Assembly (NCBI GenBank): GCA_944989445.1
Contig: CALYLW010001083.1
Location: forward strand, 299,106 to 363,105
Origin: Ampullaceana balthica
Lineage: Eukaryota; Mollusca; Gastropoda; Lymnaeidae
Length of the DNA: 64,000 nt
Reading direction: 5' to 3'
Program-made: the position numbers and the translations under genes
Shown here: positions 12,701 through 26,500 of the stretch, in pieces
Position numbering within the stretch: the stretch's first letter is position 1
Layout of the letters: every line of letters starts with the position of its first letter
The notes under the pieces: generated by a model
What the model was told of the DNA's origin: nothing
Database searches by the model: none
What the model saw: the letters and a program-made list of their open reading frames with translations, nothing else

Positions 12701-15700
12701 GGAGCAAGTGAGTTTGAATCTTCTTTTTACCACATCTGATGCAAAACGGCATGAAGAATTTGTGTCCTTTGAGGAAACGTCTGACACAACAGGTGAAGCG
12801 CTATATAATCTAATTACTGGAAAACTACAAGAGCTTGGCCTTGATATCCGCAATATTGTTGGTCTCGAGTTCGATGGAGCTGCAAACATGAGTGGAAAAG
12901 TAAAAGGAGTTAGAGGACGCTTCCAACATGTGGGAACAGCAGAATACGTCCACTGTCGATCACATACACTAAACTTAGCTATTGTGAACACTTGCAGCGA
13001 GGGCGCTGTTAGAAATATGTACAATACGGTCAGTGAAACTGTTAACTTTATTACAGCATCTGCCAAGCGTCTAAATATATATACAAACTCAAGCCATGGT
13101 GAAGATTCAACACGACTAAAGAAATTCTGTGCTACAAGGTGGACTCGACATGAAGAAACATTACAAAGGTTTGAAGAGAACATTTGTATTATACTTGAAA
13201 CTCTGGCCAGCTTGACTCAAGATCATGATAAGGTTTGACTCAAGATCATGATAAGGTTTGACTCAAGATCATGATAAGGTTTGACTCAAGATCATGATAA
13301 GGTTTGACTCAAGATCATGATAAGGTTTGACTCAAGATCATGATAAGGTTTGACTCAAGATCATGATAAGGTTTGACTCAAGATCATGATCGTCAAACAT
13401 CTGTCAAAGCAAACGGTCTCCAATTATAAATCCAGAATTTTCAGTTCATATATACGCTTGTCGTTGTTCATCACAACTTGCGCTACACGAAACCGATTTC
13501 CTACTCATTGCAGTCTGTGGATCAGAATTTAGTTCGTGCCTCTAGTGAGTGCAAGGAGTTGATCGACCTTCTGAAATTCAAACGGAGCAATGACGATTCA
13601 TGCAATTCATTGTTTGACGAGGCCTCCAAGTTTAGCACAGAAATTGAATGTTGAGGTCAAAGCACCAAGAGTTACTGCTAGACAACAGTACAGATCAAAT
13701 GCACAGGGACCGACACATTCGGTGCAAGATTACTTCAGACTAAATGTTCACAATTCCTTTTTGGATCACCTAATAACAGAACTTCAAAGACCGCATTTGT
13801 GCATCATCAGGACGTTTGACAGCAGAAATGCTTATGCCGCAACATATATCCAGTCTGACTAAGGATGACATGGATAAAATTCGGGAAGCTTATGCGGGAT
13901 TCATTAATTCAGATGATCTTGATGTAGAGATTGAGAGGTCATGGAAGTTCAAACTTTCTGCGTGCGAAGGAGAAGTCAGCAACACTGCCGTGTCTTTGCA
14001 AGACTGTTTTTTTACTCACGAAGGATTTATACCCAAATTTGCACACTGTTTTTCATGTACTTTTAATGATGCCTGTTACATCCGCCACAGCTGAACGCAG
14101 CTTCTCGGCGCTACCGCCGTCTCAAGAGTTATATGCGTTCAACAATGGGATCAGAACGACTATCAGCTCTGGCGCTGCTGCATGTTCACACCGACATATT
14201 TCCTGACGTCACTAAAGTCATAAAAGACTTCGATGCACAGGACATCGTAGAATTGTGTTTGCCTTTGACAATGATGACTGATTTGCCAAGCAACGTGTTT
14301 ACGTAAGGTATATGACGGTAAATATACTTAGGCTAGATTATGTTTGTAGCCCGTTCTTTGCGTAAAATGTTTGAAATATTGGTGAAATAGAAAAAAAATG
14401 ATTAAAAATATGCTTGTTTTGCTTCATGTTTTGCTGGAGTACTTTTGCTAATATGAGACATATGAGTCATGGCATGTGGTGAAATTTATTTGGCTGTATA
14501 TGATTAAGAAGGGCTGATCAATGACAATAGGAGACGGGAAGGTGTGCGTACATTTTTTTCAAGGCTGTGGGCGCCCCTGATTGCCTGTAGATAGATTGGT
14601 CTATAAAATGCATAATTTAATTTTAAATGTTTTGATGGACAACATGATTATGAACTATTTTATTTAAAATAAGTAACAGACTTAAAAGATATGTTGTGAA
14701 TAACTACATCAGGCAATCTTGTTCTTCTTATGATCTTCTCCATTTGTTTTAAATGACATTAAAACCTTTGTTACTAGACCAATGCAGATTTTGTCAAGCC
14801 ATATATTTTTAAAGGCTATGAATGAATTTTGAAAGGTACCTTTCAAAATTTATTGAATAACCCAGAAATCACACTCATAAAAATCATTTACTCTATTATA
14901 ATTATTCATGCTACCCTTATAAATCAGAGCCCAAATAAAGAGTTTCCTAGATTCGCCAGTTCCTTTTGTAAACCCGACCCCTGATTCCAGAAAACCAGCC
15001 GAAAGAATAGTTGATCAGCGCAATCTCATGGAGGAGACCAAACTTGTTCTTTATCGAGAGAAGATCAAATCAATTCAAGGAGCCGCAAACCTTGAAAGGA
15101 AATTCCAGGAGATGATTGAAAATGATGGAGGACATAAGAATAAATCTTCAGGGTGAGACAACTACTTCATTGTTATTGGAAACAAGGGCATATTAAAAAC
15201 TCAAAATAAACCATCTTTATTGTAAACAAGGGCATATTAAAAACTCAAAATAAAAATCATTTTTAAACAATAGCTCTCTGTGTTAAGTGGGAATTTATTT
15301 CCTCTCCTCACATTAAAATAATTAGTGGAAACTGTTGATCTGTCTCTCTTCTGTTATGGAAGCAGCATTGTCCTACCTGTAATACCTAATTATTTATGAA
15401 AGACCTAAGTATTTGAAAGTGATAAAAACAAAACAAGAACCAAAAGAAACGGTAAATTTCTTGCATGAAGTAAATAAAAATATGCTTATATAACTAGGGA
15501 AAAAAATCATTAAATCAAAAGCTGAATAAGATGTAAAAATTAAACTAGTTCAACAATTTTGTGTGATTTTGCCATCTTATATCTCATCAAATGAAAATGC
15601 TGTTAGTAATTGAGTTCTTTTATTTGCGACATTTCAGAAAAAAATTGAGAACAAGTTTAAAGGCAGCTGTTGCTGCATCCAGACTACTATCAGGTACTGT

Positions 15701-18700
15701 GTCACATAGAATAGGACTGCGAAAAAAGCTTTTTAATAAAATATAAGATACTCAAACGAATTGTGTGATCCAAACAATAAATAAAAGCTTAAAATAAAAT
15801 ACAAAATTAGACATTTTGGCTAATGCCTTTGCAATACAAATAATTTACACAAGTATTAAAATTATATTTACACTAGTGTATCACCCGTAAAAAATGACGA
15901 AAGTTTTCAAAATAAATACACATCAGATTAAAAAATAACGTAATATAGAACTTTAATTTATTTTATTTATTTTTATTTTATTTATGTCCCTATGGAACAA
16001 TTTTATGCGGACGTTTGAAAAGAGTTATTTTTGGTGCAGTAATTTGGTGCGCTGCTTTCTAAAATTAGTAGCATCACAGACAGGACAGATGGGACTGACA
16101 TACATTGCAAATTATGTATATTGATTATATAAGACATTTTATATAATTGAAAAAATAATTAAGTACAGAAACCCCACCCACCCAAAAAAAAACAACAACA
16201 AAAAAATTCAATGAAACAAGATGTAGGAAAATGAAAGAAGAATCAAAAGTTACAGTAAAAACCGCAGTAAAGATTCCACAGTTATGTAAAATTGGGAACT
16301 TGATTTAATCCATATGGAGTCAATGCACAAAATAGTTTATATGAATCTATTTTCCATGTAGATCCTATCATGGGTATTGCTTGCATTTAAATGCCAGTAA
16401 CTGCAATATCTGAAATCCCATCACGATCAATGTTCCCTTTATGCTGAGCTGCTGCGCGGCCGCGCAGTTATCTGACTGACACAAAAAAAGGATGCTGTGC
16501 AACTTTGCACACAAGTTTTTTTTACTTTGCACACAGACAGACGAACCTTAGAGGGAACATGGATCATGCGCAGCACTGTTGAAGTGTTTAGAGGCAGGAC
16601 ATAGGGCCTGTTTATTTATATTGTACAAGTGTTCTCTAGTTGAAGTGGTTAGAGACAGGACATAGGTCCTGTTTATTTATATTGTACAAGTGTTTTCTAG
16701 TTGAAGTGTGTAGAGACAGGACATAGAGCCTGTTTATTTATATTGTACAAGTGTTCTCTAAACCAATCTCCCAGGGGACCCATCTCACCCACATATATTT
16801 TATAGAACCTCTTGCAAAGAATTGCATAAATCATGTTGGGACTTTGTATTTGTGTGCATATAAGCTGCCCCCCCCCATCTGATTCAATATTTAATTGTTG
16901 GTGTGTTAAATTTGGCTCAAGTGCCAATATTTATGAAATGTTTGTGTGCTGATCAGAGGTTTGAATATTTCTACTTTTGTTATAAAGGAACAAGCCATTG
17001 GAACCAAATCAAACCAGATTCTAGAGGCCCGCAGTATCCAGGTCTCCGATGGGAGAGGGTCAAGGTTAGTTTAACAGCAGCAGATCATTCCTTCTTAGGA
17101 TTGCCAGACGGCTGTCTCAAAAATACGGGACACTATATTAAAGTATATAAACAGTATTAAATTAAATATAAGATGTCTAGTATTGCTTCATTTTTTTCAC
17201 TGAAAAAGTAACGGTCAGTCCTGTACAAAACCAGACATCTGGTAACCCTATTCCATTTTTTGTATTATAGAAATACTACTAGTCAGTTTATCTTTCAGCA
17301 TTTGTTGTATTCAATTCAATTTAGCCACAACTATTGTTATTTGAGGTAATTTAATTTTTGTATAGCCTGACTGGATTACCTATTAACATTTAAAAAAAAG
17401 ATTTATATATCTTTAAAAAAAGTACAATTTTACGATACTGGAAAAGAAATTGTTTGTGCCCAGAAAAATCTAATACCGCTGACATTTTTTAAATTTGCAT
17501 TGGGAATAAATTAAATAGCTCACAGAAAATCCAACAACTTGACAACGTTAAAAAAAATTCTTTGATGGGATTTAATGTAATATAGGACATAAAATACCAA
17601 AGAAACATTTCTTTAAGTCTCAGTAAACCTTCTGTTAATAGTTATAAAAAAATCTCAAGATGCCATACGCAGATATTTTTTTTGGTTAAAAAATATACAA
17701 GACAATAATAGTTTTTAATTTTATTTGAATCGTGTTCCAGACTATTGTTCACATCCATCTTCAGTCAGAGAGGCTTGAAGAGAGAATTGATGGTGCTAGG
17801 GTAAGAGTTGCATCTTACATAGAATAGATGGTGCTAAGATCATGGGAAGATTATTGAGTTATCAGACCAGAATAGACAAATGACAAGGGAAACAACTCTT
17901 TAAAAAAAAAGGTTTGGGAGGGGTCTAAAAAATATAGGTATGATTTAACACTAAATAATTGTATAGCTTGGGTAGCTGATAGGTATGATTTAACACTAAA
18001 TAATTGTATAGCTTGGGTAGCTGATAGGTATGATTTAACACTAAATAATTGTATAGCTTGGGTAGCTGATAGGTATGATTTAACACTAAATAATTGTATA
18101 GCTTGGGTAGCTGATAGGTATGATTTAACACTAAATAATTGTATAGCTTGTGTAGCTGATAGGTATGATTTAACACTAAATAATTGTATAGCTTGGGTAG
18201 CTGATAGGTATGATTTAACACTAAGAAAGGTAGAGATATGTGAGCAAAACTCAAGTTTGAATATGTTTTTCTTGACATGTTAGCAACTGGGGCTCCTGAG
18301 ATGTGGGGATACGATGGTGTCTTATGCTCTGAAAGAAAGGCTTCAGAAGGACCCTGAGAACAGAGTGAGGTATGAGGCTGCCAAAGCTCTCATCCTTATT
18401 GGTGAGTTCATGTAGTTTCTACTCTGATTAAGTGCTTTAGGACTCATTAATCTATGTAACTTTAGGACTCATTAATCTATGTAACTTTAGGACACATTCA
18501 TCTATATAACTTTAGGACTCATTAATCTATGTAACTTTAGGACTCATTCATCTATGTAACTTTAGGACTCATTAATCTATGTAACTTTAGGACTCATTAA
18601 TCTATGTAACTTTAGGACACATTCATCTATATAACTTTAGGACTCATTAATCTATGTAACTTTAATCGCAATGTCATTCATCTATGTAACTTTAGGACTC

Positions 18701-21574
18701 ATTCATCTATGTAACTTTAGGACTCATTCATATATGTAACTTTAGGACTCATTCATCTGTGTAACTTTAGGACTCATTCATATATGTAACTTTAGGACTC
18801 ATTTATCTATGTAACTTTAGGACTCATTCATCTATGTAACTTTAGGACACATTCATATATGTAACTTTAGGACTCATTAATCTATGTAACTTTAATCGCA
18901 ATGTCATTCATCTATGTAACTTTAGGACTCATTAATCTATGTAACTTTAGGACTCATTAATCTATGTAACTTTAGGACACATTCATCTATATAACTTTAG
19001 GACTCATTAATCTATGTAACTTTAGGACTCATTCATCTATGTAACTTTAGGACTCATTAATCTATGTAACTTTAGGACTCATTAATCTATGTAACTTTAG
19101 GACACATTCATCTATATAACTTTAGGACTCATTAATCTATGTAACTTTAATCGCAATGTCATTCATCTATGTAACTTTAGGACTCATTCATCTATGTAAC
19201 TTTAGGACTCATTTATCTATGTAACTTTAGGACTCATTCATCTATGTAACTTTAGGACTCATTCATATATGTAACTTTAGGACTCATTCATCTGTGTAAC
19301 TTTAGGACTCATTCATCTATGTAACTTTAGGACTCATTCATATATGTAACTTTAGGACTCATTCATCTATTTAACTTTAGGACTCATTCATCTATGTAAC
19401 TTTAGGACTCATTCATCTATTTAACTTTAGGACTCATTCATCTATGTAACTTTAGGACTCATTCATATATGTAACTTTAGGACTCATTCATCTGTGTAAC
19501 TTTAGGACTCATTCATATATGTAACTTTAGGACTCATTCATATATGTAACTTTAGGACTCATTCATCTATGTAACTTTAGGAGTCATTCATCTATGTAAC
19601 TTTAGGACTCATTCATCTATATAACTTTAGGACCGATTCATCTATGTAACTTTAGGACTCATTCATCTATATAACTTTAGGACTCATTCATAAATGTAAA
19701 TTTAGGACTCATTCAATTTTCTACCCCTACGACTCTGTCCTTAAGCATGACAAAATTTAATTCCATCCCGCAATGTCTGGCTGGAAATATCCTCAAAGCA
19801 AATAACAAATAGATTCATTTTTAAATCCATTATATTAACTCGTGGTGTCTGCTTGCGCCCTTGATTGCTTGCTTGCTTGTCGCCAAAACTTTGGATCGAT
19901 TTTTAACCCACTTCCTCGTAAGCTAGCCAGCTGAAATTTTGCAGGCAGTTTTGTACCAATGATAAAAACAATGTTTCAAAATTTCAGATGATCGCATGTA
20001 CCGTAATTAAATTATTGATTTTTTAGATTATTTTATTTATTCCTATGTATCATGCTATTTTTTGAGATAGAGCGTCGCGGTGCGTATTATATTGAACAAC
20101 CTTTCTGTCGCGCAATAAGGTGCGTATTTTATTGACAACTCTTTTTATAAACATATTCCTGATCGGTGCGCATTATATTAAACATGTTTTACGACACAAC
20201 TGCAATTTTGTATTTTTGGATGGTCTTGCGCTGCGTATTATAATGAACATTCTTTTAGTTACTTCTCGTACATAAAGGATTTATAGTGAAAAACTTGTTT
20301 TTTTACAGGTTTTTTTTTATTGAGTTATGATGTCACAGTATAAAAAATGTGTCACTAATTTTCTATCTTGCTTGTCACATCAACTGGTTCCCAAACTATA
20401 TGATGATATCACCATGGTGTAGAGATGATTTGAATGGCACGGAATGAACAGCAAAAATTATGATTTATAACAATAATTAAAGAATTTTATGATATAATTT
20501 AACTTAAATATTTTTATAACATTACTTCACATTACTGTAAACAAAGCATACTCATGTTACGATCAGTCTGTCGTAACCGATTGGGGTTGTAAGAGTATTA
20601 GCTGTATTTAAAAAAAGAATAACAAGCTAAAATTGATTTATCTTTGCACTAATTTTACCGTCATCATGATCAAATCTTAATGTTTCACACAGATTACCTA
20701 ACATAATAATTTCAATTTTTCTAGGACGTAACTCTTGTTCATTTTCAGGTTGTTGGGATGAAGAGGTGCTGGAAAGCGTCTTGAAATATTTGGTTCTTGG
20801 CAACACAGAAGTCAGGTCTGACTTGATCCAAACAATCATCAATGGGAAAAATGTGCAGTATATTAGCAAGGTAAAAAATGTGCAGTATATTAGCAAGGTA
20901 AAAAATGTGCAGTATATTAGCAAGGTAAAAAATGTGCAGTATATTAGCAAGGTAAAAAATTTGAAATAACTGGGAATGAATATTTTGTTCTTATTCATGG
21001 GGAAACAAATTCACATAAATATTTTGTTCTTATTCATGGGGAAACAAATTCACATAAATATTTTGTTCTTATTCATGGGGAAACAAATTCACATTAATAT
21101 TTCTAGCTTCCTTTCACAATTTAGATTTGGGTAAGCTGTTGAGGAATGCAGTCATATTTACACATTCAATGTAAACCATCACTCATTGAGATCCCAATGT
21201 TAAAATGGATTTCACATTTAATTATATGATTATTTGCAATCATTGATAGATTCAAAGTAAAAATGCTCAAGTAAAAATTAAAGTTACAGTCGAAACCGGT
21301 TAAGTCGACGGCGTTGGGGTATGAAAAATGGCGTCGAGATAACCGATGATCGAGTTAAAACGAAAACCAATATTCGGAATCGTATCGGAACCCTAATATT
21401 TCTTCACTCTTTCCTAAGGTTGTAATGACCGTTCATTTTTAAGGACGGTTTAAAACTTAAATATAACCATGGTTCCCACTCAGGAAAACGGGAAAAAGTC
21501 GGGAATTCTTAAAAAAAATTTCTCGGCCTTGAAAGTCGGGAAAAGTTATGACTAATCGGGAATTTATATATATG

Positions 21575-21636
<62 letters not shown>

Positions 21637-23515
21637 GGGTCTACCGATATGCCTTTTTGCCGATATTGCCGATACCGATATTACCGATATTTTTTTTGCC
21701 GATATGAGTGCCGATATGAGTATTTGTTATGACAAAAACCAGCGGTCATATTTGATGACGTCATTCTTAAATTTATCACTCGTAATTATTTATCTTTAAT
21801 ATTAGGGGACTACCGATACGCATTTTTGCCGATATTACCGATATTTTTTTCCGATATGAGTGCCGATAGGGTATTTGTTAGGACAAAAACCAGCGGTCAT
21901 ATTTGATGACGTCATTCTTAAATCTATCACTCGTAATTATTTATCTTTAATATTAGGGGACTACCGATAGGCATTTTCGCCGATATTACCGATATTTTTT
22001 TTTCCGATATGAATATTTGTTAGGACAAAAACCAGCGGTCTTATTTGATGACATCGATCATTCTTAAATTCATCACTCCTAATTATTTATATTTTATATT
22101 AGGGGTCTACCGATAAGTATTTTTGCCGATATTACCGATATTTTTTCTCCGATATGAGTGCCGATATGAGTATTTGTTAGGACAAAAATAACAGCGGTCA
22201 TATTTGATGACGCCATTCTTAAATTTATCACTCGTAATTATTTATATTTTATAATTAAGGGGTCTACCGATATCCAGTTTTGCCGAAATACCGATTTTTT
22301 TTCCCGAAACGAAGTTTCCGATGTGTTTACAAGTTCCAGTTCATGACCTACATAGGACTCATAACAAAACGAACCGTCCTTTATAAAAATGTACAAGCAT
22401 ATTAGGTACTCCTTTTGAAACTTCAACCTTGACTCATAATTATTAATTCTAACCAATAGTTTAATGGCTTTTGCACACGGCCACCTTTTATGAATGAAAC
22501 AATGAGAACAAAGTACAATAGTAATATAGTGAAAATGAGGCTGAAGCTTGAATGGTTGCCAATGACAACACGTCTTCACACGGTACATTTTGTTATTCCA
22601 TACGAAACGAAATGTTTTAGACATCTGCGATTCTGCGTGCATCTTTGCTATTAGAGCAATTACGTGAACATAATGTTTACATGTTATCCATTTATTAGAG
22701 CAATTACGGTATACTTGGCATCGGCACTATTTACACAGTATTTCTGAGTATACGAAAATCGGCCGATACCTAAACAATATCAAAGCACATGGCACACTGT
22801 ATCGTGGCTGCACATATTAATACTAGGACTCTTTTGACTATTTCAATACTGGTATCGGGGTCGATATATTAATTTGTCGAGATATTGTAAACCTAAATGA
22901 TAGTTTTTTTGTTTCCGTTTTTTTTTGGGTCAAAATGTCACTTATTATGAAATATCGGTGACGTCAATATCGGGACCTTTACAGGCTACCGATACCGATA
23001 TTGCCGATATCCAGATATCGGTGCCGATATATCGGCCAGCCGATATATCGGTAGACCCCTAATATATATACTAGCGTACACCCGTCAAAAATGACGGAAG
23101 TTTTCAGCTGAAATCTATTTATTTTATAAAAAATGCACTTTTTTAGGGGGCCTATGGCGCCGGCCTTTTTCAAAAGCCCAACTAACTTGTCCTTGTTTGA
23201 TAAATACGAAATATTAAACTTTCTGAAATGTACACAAAGTATTTTATAATAGGGGTTGCAGGGCGCCTACGACGCCCCATTTATTTTTTGATTTTATAAT
23301 TAACCATCATCTAATTCTCTTTTTACAATGTTCCCTTTTACAAAATTAAAATATGAGCGAAAAGAATGACGTCATATAATATTTTTTTTTACAGCGCATA
23401 TTTAATTTGCACACCTTTTGATGCTTTGGTGCAGTAATTTGGTTTTCCCTGCTTTCTAAAATTAGTAGCGTCAGGATAGACTGACTGACTTGCGTGACAA
23501 TTGCAAATTATATTA

Positions 23516-23562
<47 letters not shown>

Positions 23563-26500
23563 GCCGAAGTTAAGGACTTTGATTACGTCTCTGTCATGTT
23601 TCGATTCCATTTAATGAAAAATAAGTTACCAGTTTATAATTGCCTGCGAATGCGCTAAAACGTCAAAGTTTACGCCTCGCCGTGTCACAGCTGCTAGCAT
23701 TTGCAATGCCGTTGAATCAGCGAATAAAAAAAAATAAAAATAAACATATCAATATGGTAATTTTAAGTTTAATGCTTTTGATGTGCAGAATATCTGTTAC
23801 TATCAGAACGCTCTTGAATTTCCTCTGTCTTGTAATAATATAAATAAAACTAGGCAGTGGCTATACTATTGCGGCCTTGACCGTTGATCACAGCACGCTG
23901 TGGGCTGTGTGTTAGACCTCGCCCGGCAACTAAGACTAAGTCTAAGCGAATTTAAAAAAAAATCATTCCTTATCAGAATTCGACCTACAAAAGTGATGAC
24001 GTGTATATTAATAATATTATATACATGTACTGGAATATAAAGAAAATGATTTGATTTCATCGTCATGCGCGTGTTATTGTCACAGTCACGTATCTTACTG
24101 ACTGGTAACAAAGCAACAACAAACTTTTAAAAGAATAATAATTTTTTTATTTAATTATATAAAAACCACCGTCGATTCTTGATACAAACCTTTATTTTCA
24201 TTTCTAAAGATATTCGTTTATCTTAAAAAATAAAATGATCAATGCATCAGAAAATGAATTAAGTTTAATAAGAATATAACATGCACTGCGAAATAATGAC
24301 ATATTAAAGATCGCTAACGCCGATTTACGGGCACCTCGGGTGAATACATCTAATTCTCACATGGATCGAAAGTGAAAGAAGATAATAACATCCGGTAATT
24401 TTTATTGAAATCTCGTAGAATCACACAATAGCCGGAAGTCTCGGAGAAAGCGAGATGTGAAAACTATTTTGAACTAAAAATGCATTGCTAGGCGAACCGA
24501 CGAGGATCGACCTAACAAACGTTAAGTTGCAAATTTGGCACTCTTTTGTGCTCGAGGTATCAGGTTTCGGCAACTTAGATAAATCGAATTAGCCGATGTA
24601 AAAATGCTAAGACAAAGAGAGAATTTGGCGGTTCCAATAAAAAACGTCGAGTTAGTGGGGTGGTCGAGGTAACCGAGCTCGAGGTAAGTGGGTTCGACTG
24701 TAATATTAAAATATCACATACTTTGTTGATATCTACGGCAATACTTAAAGAAATCCAAATGCTTTACATCATAAAATATTTAATTTACATTAAAAGGTAT
24801 TATGAATAAAGTTTTCAAATACAAGATTTATTTGATTATAATCAAAAGAGTCTTTATGAGATACCTGAATTTTTTTATAGACTCTCCCATCATTTTATAG
24901 ACTCTCCCATCATTTTATAGACTCTCCCATCATTTTATAGACTCTCCCATCATTTTATAGACTCTCCCATCATTTTATAGACTCTCCCATCATTTTCTGA
25001 ACTTGCCAAAGTCCTGAGTCACATCTGTCAAAACCCTGACCCAGATGACATGAATTCCTTCCACGCTGCCATCTGTATGGGTCAGCTGGGCATTAAGGAT
25101 GAACGCGCACACAAGCGACTTGTTCAAGCTGTGGAGGACTCGAAAGACACACATATCACAGCCAAAGTAGGTCAATGTACCCATAGCTCTTTGTTTAATT
25201 AAACTTTAGCCTTTTGGCTTCACACAGTAGTTATGCCATTATTTGATACTTACAACCTTTATAATTATGATATGAGTATTTATTCAAGATATTATACCAT
25301 TCATAAAATGTAAAAAAAAATCAGAATGAATTTTACATCTTGGAAGCTGCTACTTTTATTTTACATCACATATTTCAATTCCACCTCCCCTCCCCTGCCC
25401 TAAAAAAAAACAAAAACAACAACCATAAATTAAAACCACAATGAAGTATTTTTTTTAAAAGCCTCCACAGCATTATCAGTAACTATATAATTCCAATTTA
25501 TAACTTTCAGTTAGCTTGCAGTTCTAGCTTGTGTCTCATTTATATTAATTTATGTATGACCTTATAAAGATAAATCTTTTATACCACAAAATGAAGCTTA
25601 TCAATACCTTGAAAAATTTGTGTCCCCATAATAATGACATCAATCACATATTCACAGGTTTATGGAAATTTATTGCAAACATTGAAGTTTAAAAAAAAAC
25701 AAAAAAAAACAAAACAAAGCCACAATGGAATGTTTTCCAGAGTCAAGTTTGTAAATTTAGAAGTTGTCCAGCTAAGCATTGTTTAACAACCCATTGAGTA
25801 TTGATTATTTTTAAGTATAATTTTTAAACATGAATGCTATATAATATTTCATTTGTGATAACAAGACTATTAGTGAAATGTGGTGTTTATTGCTGATTTG
25901 AAATAGAATTGTTAAACCTCTTATTCCCAAAATTGTTATTTTGATCTGAAATGGAATTGTTAAACCTCTTATTCCCAAAATTTTATTGTCATCTGAAATA
26001 GAATTGTTAAACCTCTTATTCCCAAAATTGTTTTACTTTGAAAAGTTTACATTTCAAATTTGTCTATTTCATCCACGAAGGCCCTTGAAATTATAGTGAA
26101 GCAGCTTCATTTTACTGATGATAATGTTGTAGAGCACATAGAAAATATGCTTGTGGAATCTCCAGTGTGGAGTTACAGAGCCCTGGCATGTCAACTGTTG
26201 CTTGGCCTTGGTAAGAAACTTTGTCTAGTGATGTCATATTGTGGGATTGATAATTTTTGTTTTTGTTTAAATTCTCAGAAAGAGCTTGTTATATGCAGAT
26301 TTAATACTATTTTTATATTATACTATTTTTATATTATACTATTTTCCTATTATACTATTTTTATTTTTATACTATTTTCATATTGTACTATTTTTTCTCC
26401 TTCCTTTTTTTTTCATAAGTATCAAGAGGTATTTCAATAATTGAAACCAGTCATGATTTATTTTAAGGTCCGAACCATGAATATGTGATTAAGCATCATG

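Larger units (their letters stand above)
11665..14579 (+). mobile_element. hAT transposon with intact ends in intron 11
   Basis: The terminal inverted repeats read CAGGGGCGCCCGCAG on the left and the inverse of CAGGGGCGCCCACAG on the right. The flanks are an exact 8-bp duplication, ATTGCCTG, at 11657-11664 and 14580-14587, diagnostic of hAT. The coding region is plus strand but broken. It sits between exons 11 and 12 without disturbing their splice sites. Confidence 0.95.
15700..16930 (-). mobile_element. Penelope-like element copy B with GIY-YIG fragment, intron 13
   Basis: The minus frame 16927-16697 reads NMIYAILCKRFYKIYVGEMG and then WFREHLYNIN, the start of the GIY-YIG endonuclease domain of Penelope-like elements (here YVG in place of YIG). 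The 3' untranslated part (16200-16430) matches copy A. It is interrupted by a 60-bp triplication, a TGTTCCCT MITE and a repeat at 15866-16125. A degenerate hammerhead-like segment lies near 15815-15860. Reverse transcriptase is absent, so the copy is 5'-truncated. Confidence 0.8.
21287..24700. mobile_element. pogo/Tigger-like DNA transposon, filled with later insertions
   Basis: The left end CAGTCGAAACCGGTTAAGTC and the right end inverse CAGTCGAACCCACTTACCTC are flanked by TA on each side (21285-21286 and 24701-24702). These are the end motif and TA target of the Tc1/mariner pogo group. Repeated GTCGAG...TAACCGA motifs lie near both ends. No transposase frame is visible. Most of the length is younger insertions. 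Confidence 0.75.

Noticed and set aside
14951..14991. Alternative acceptors for exon 12 after CCTAG (14950) and TTCCAG (14990)
   Set aside because: Both give the wrong phase from exon 11 in the open frame. AG at 14940 gives phase 0 and an open junction.
17925..18278. Minus-strand frame of 117 codons with a 15-residue repeat
   Set aside because: It exists only because the 45-bp minisatellite is divisible by three. It has no supporting splice sites or protein similarity and lies in an intron of the plus gene.
18436..19712. Satellite array as a CRISPR or centromeric repeat
   Set aside because: It is a simple 25-bp tandem repeat confined to one intron, without spacers.
20871..20969. Treating the 27-bp array as ordinary coding sequence up to TAA at 20967
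   Set aside because: The frame would stop the HEAT protein early, and exon 18 onward continues the fold in phase from the first donor.
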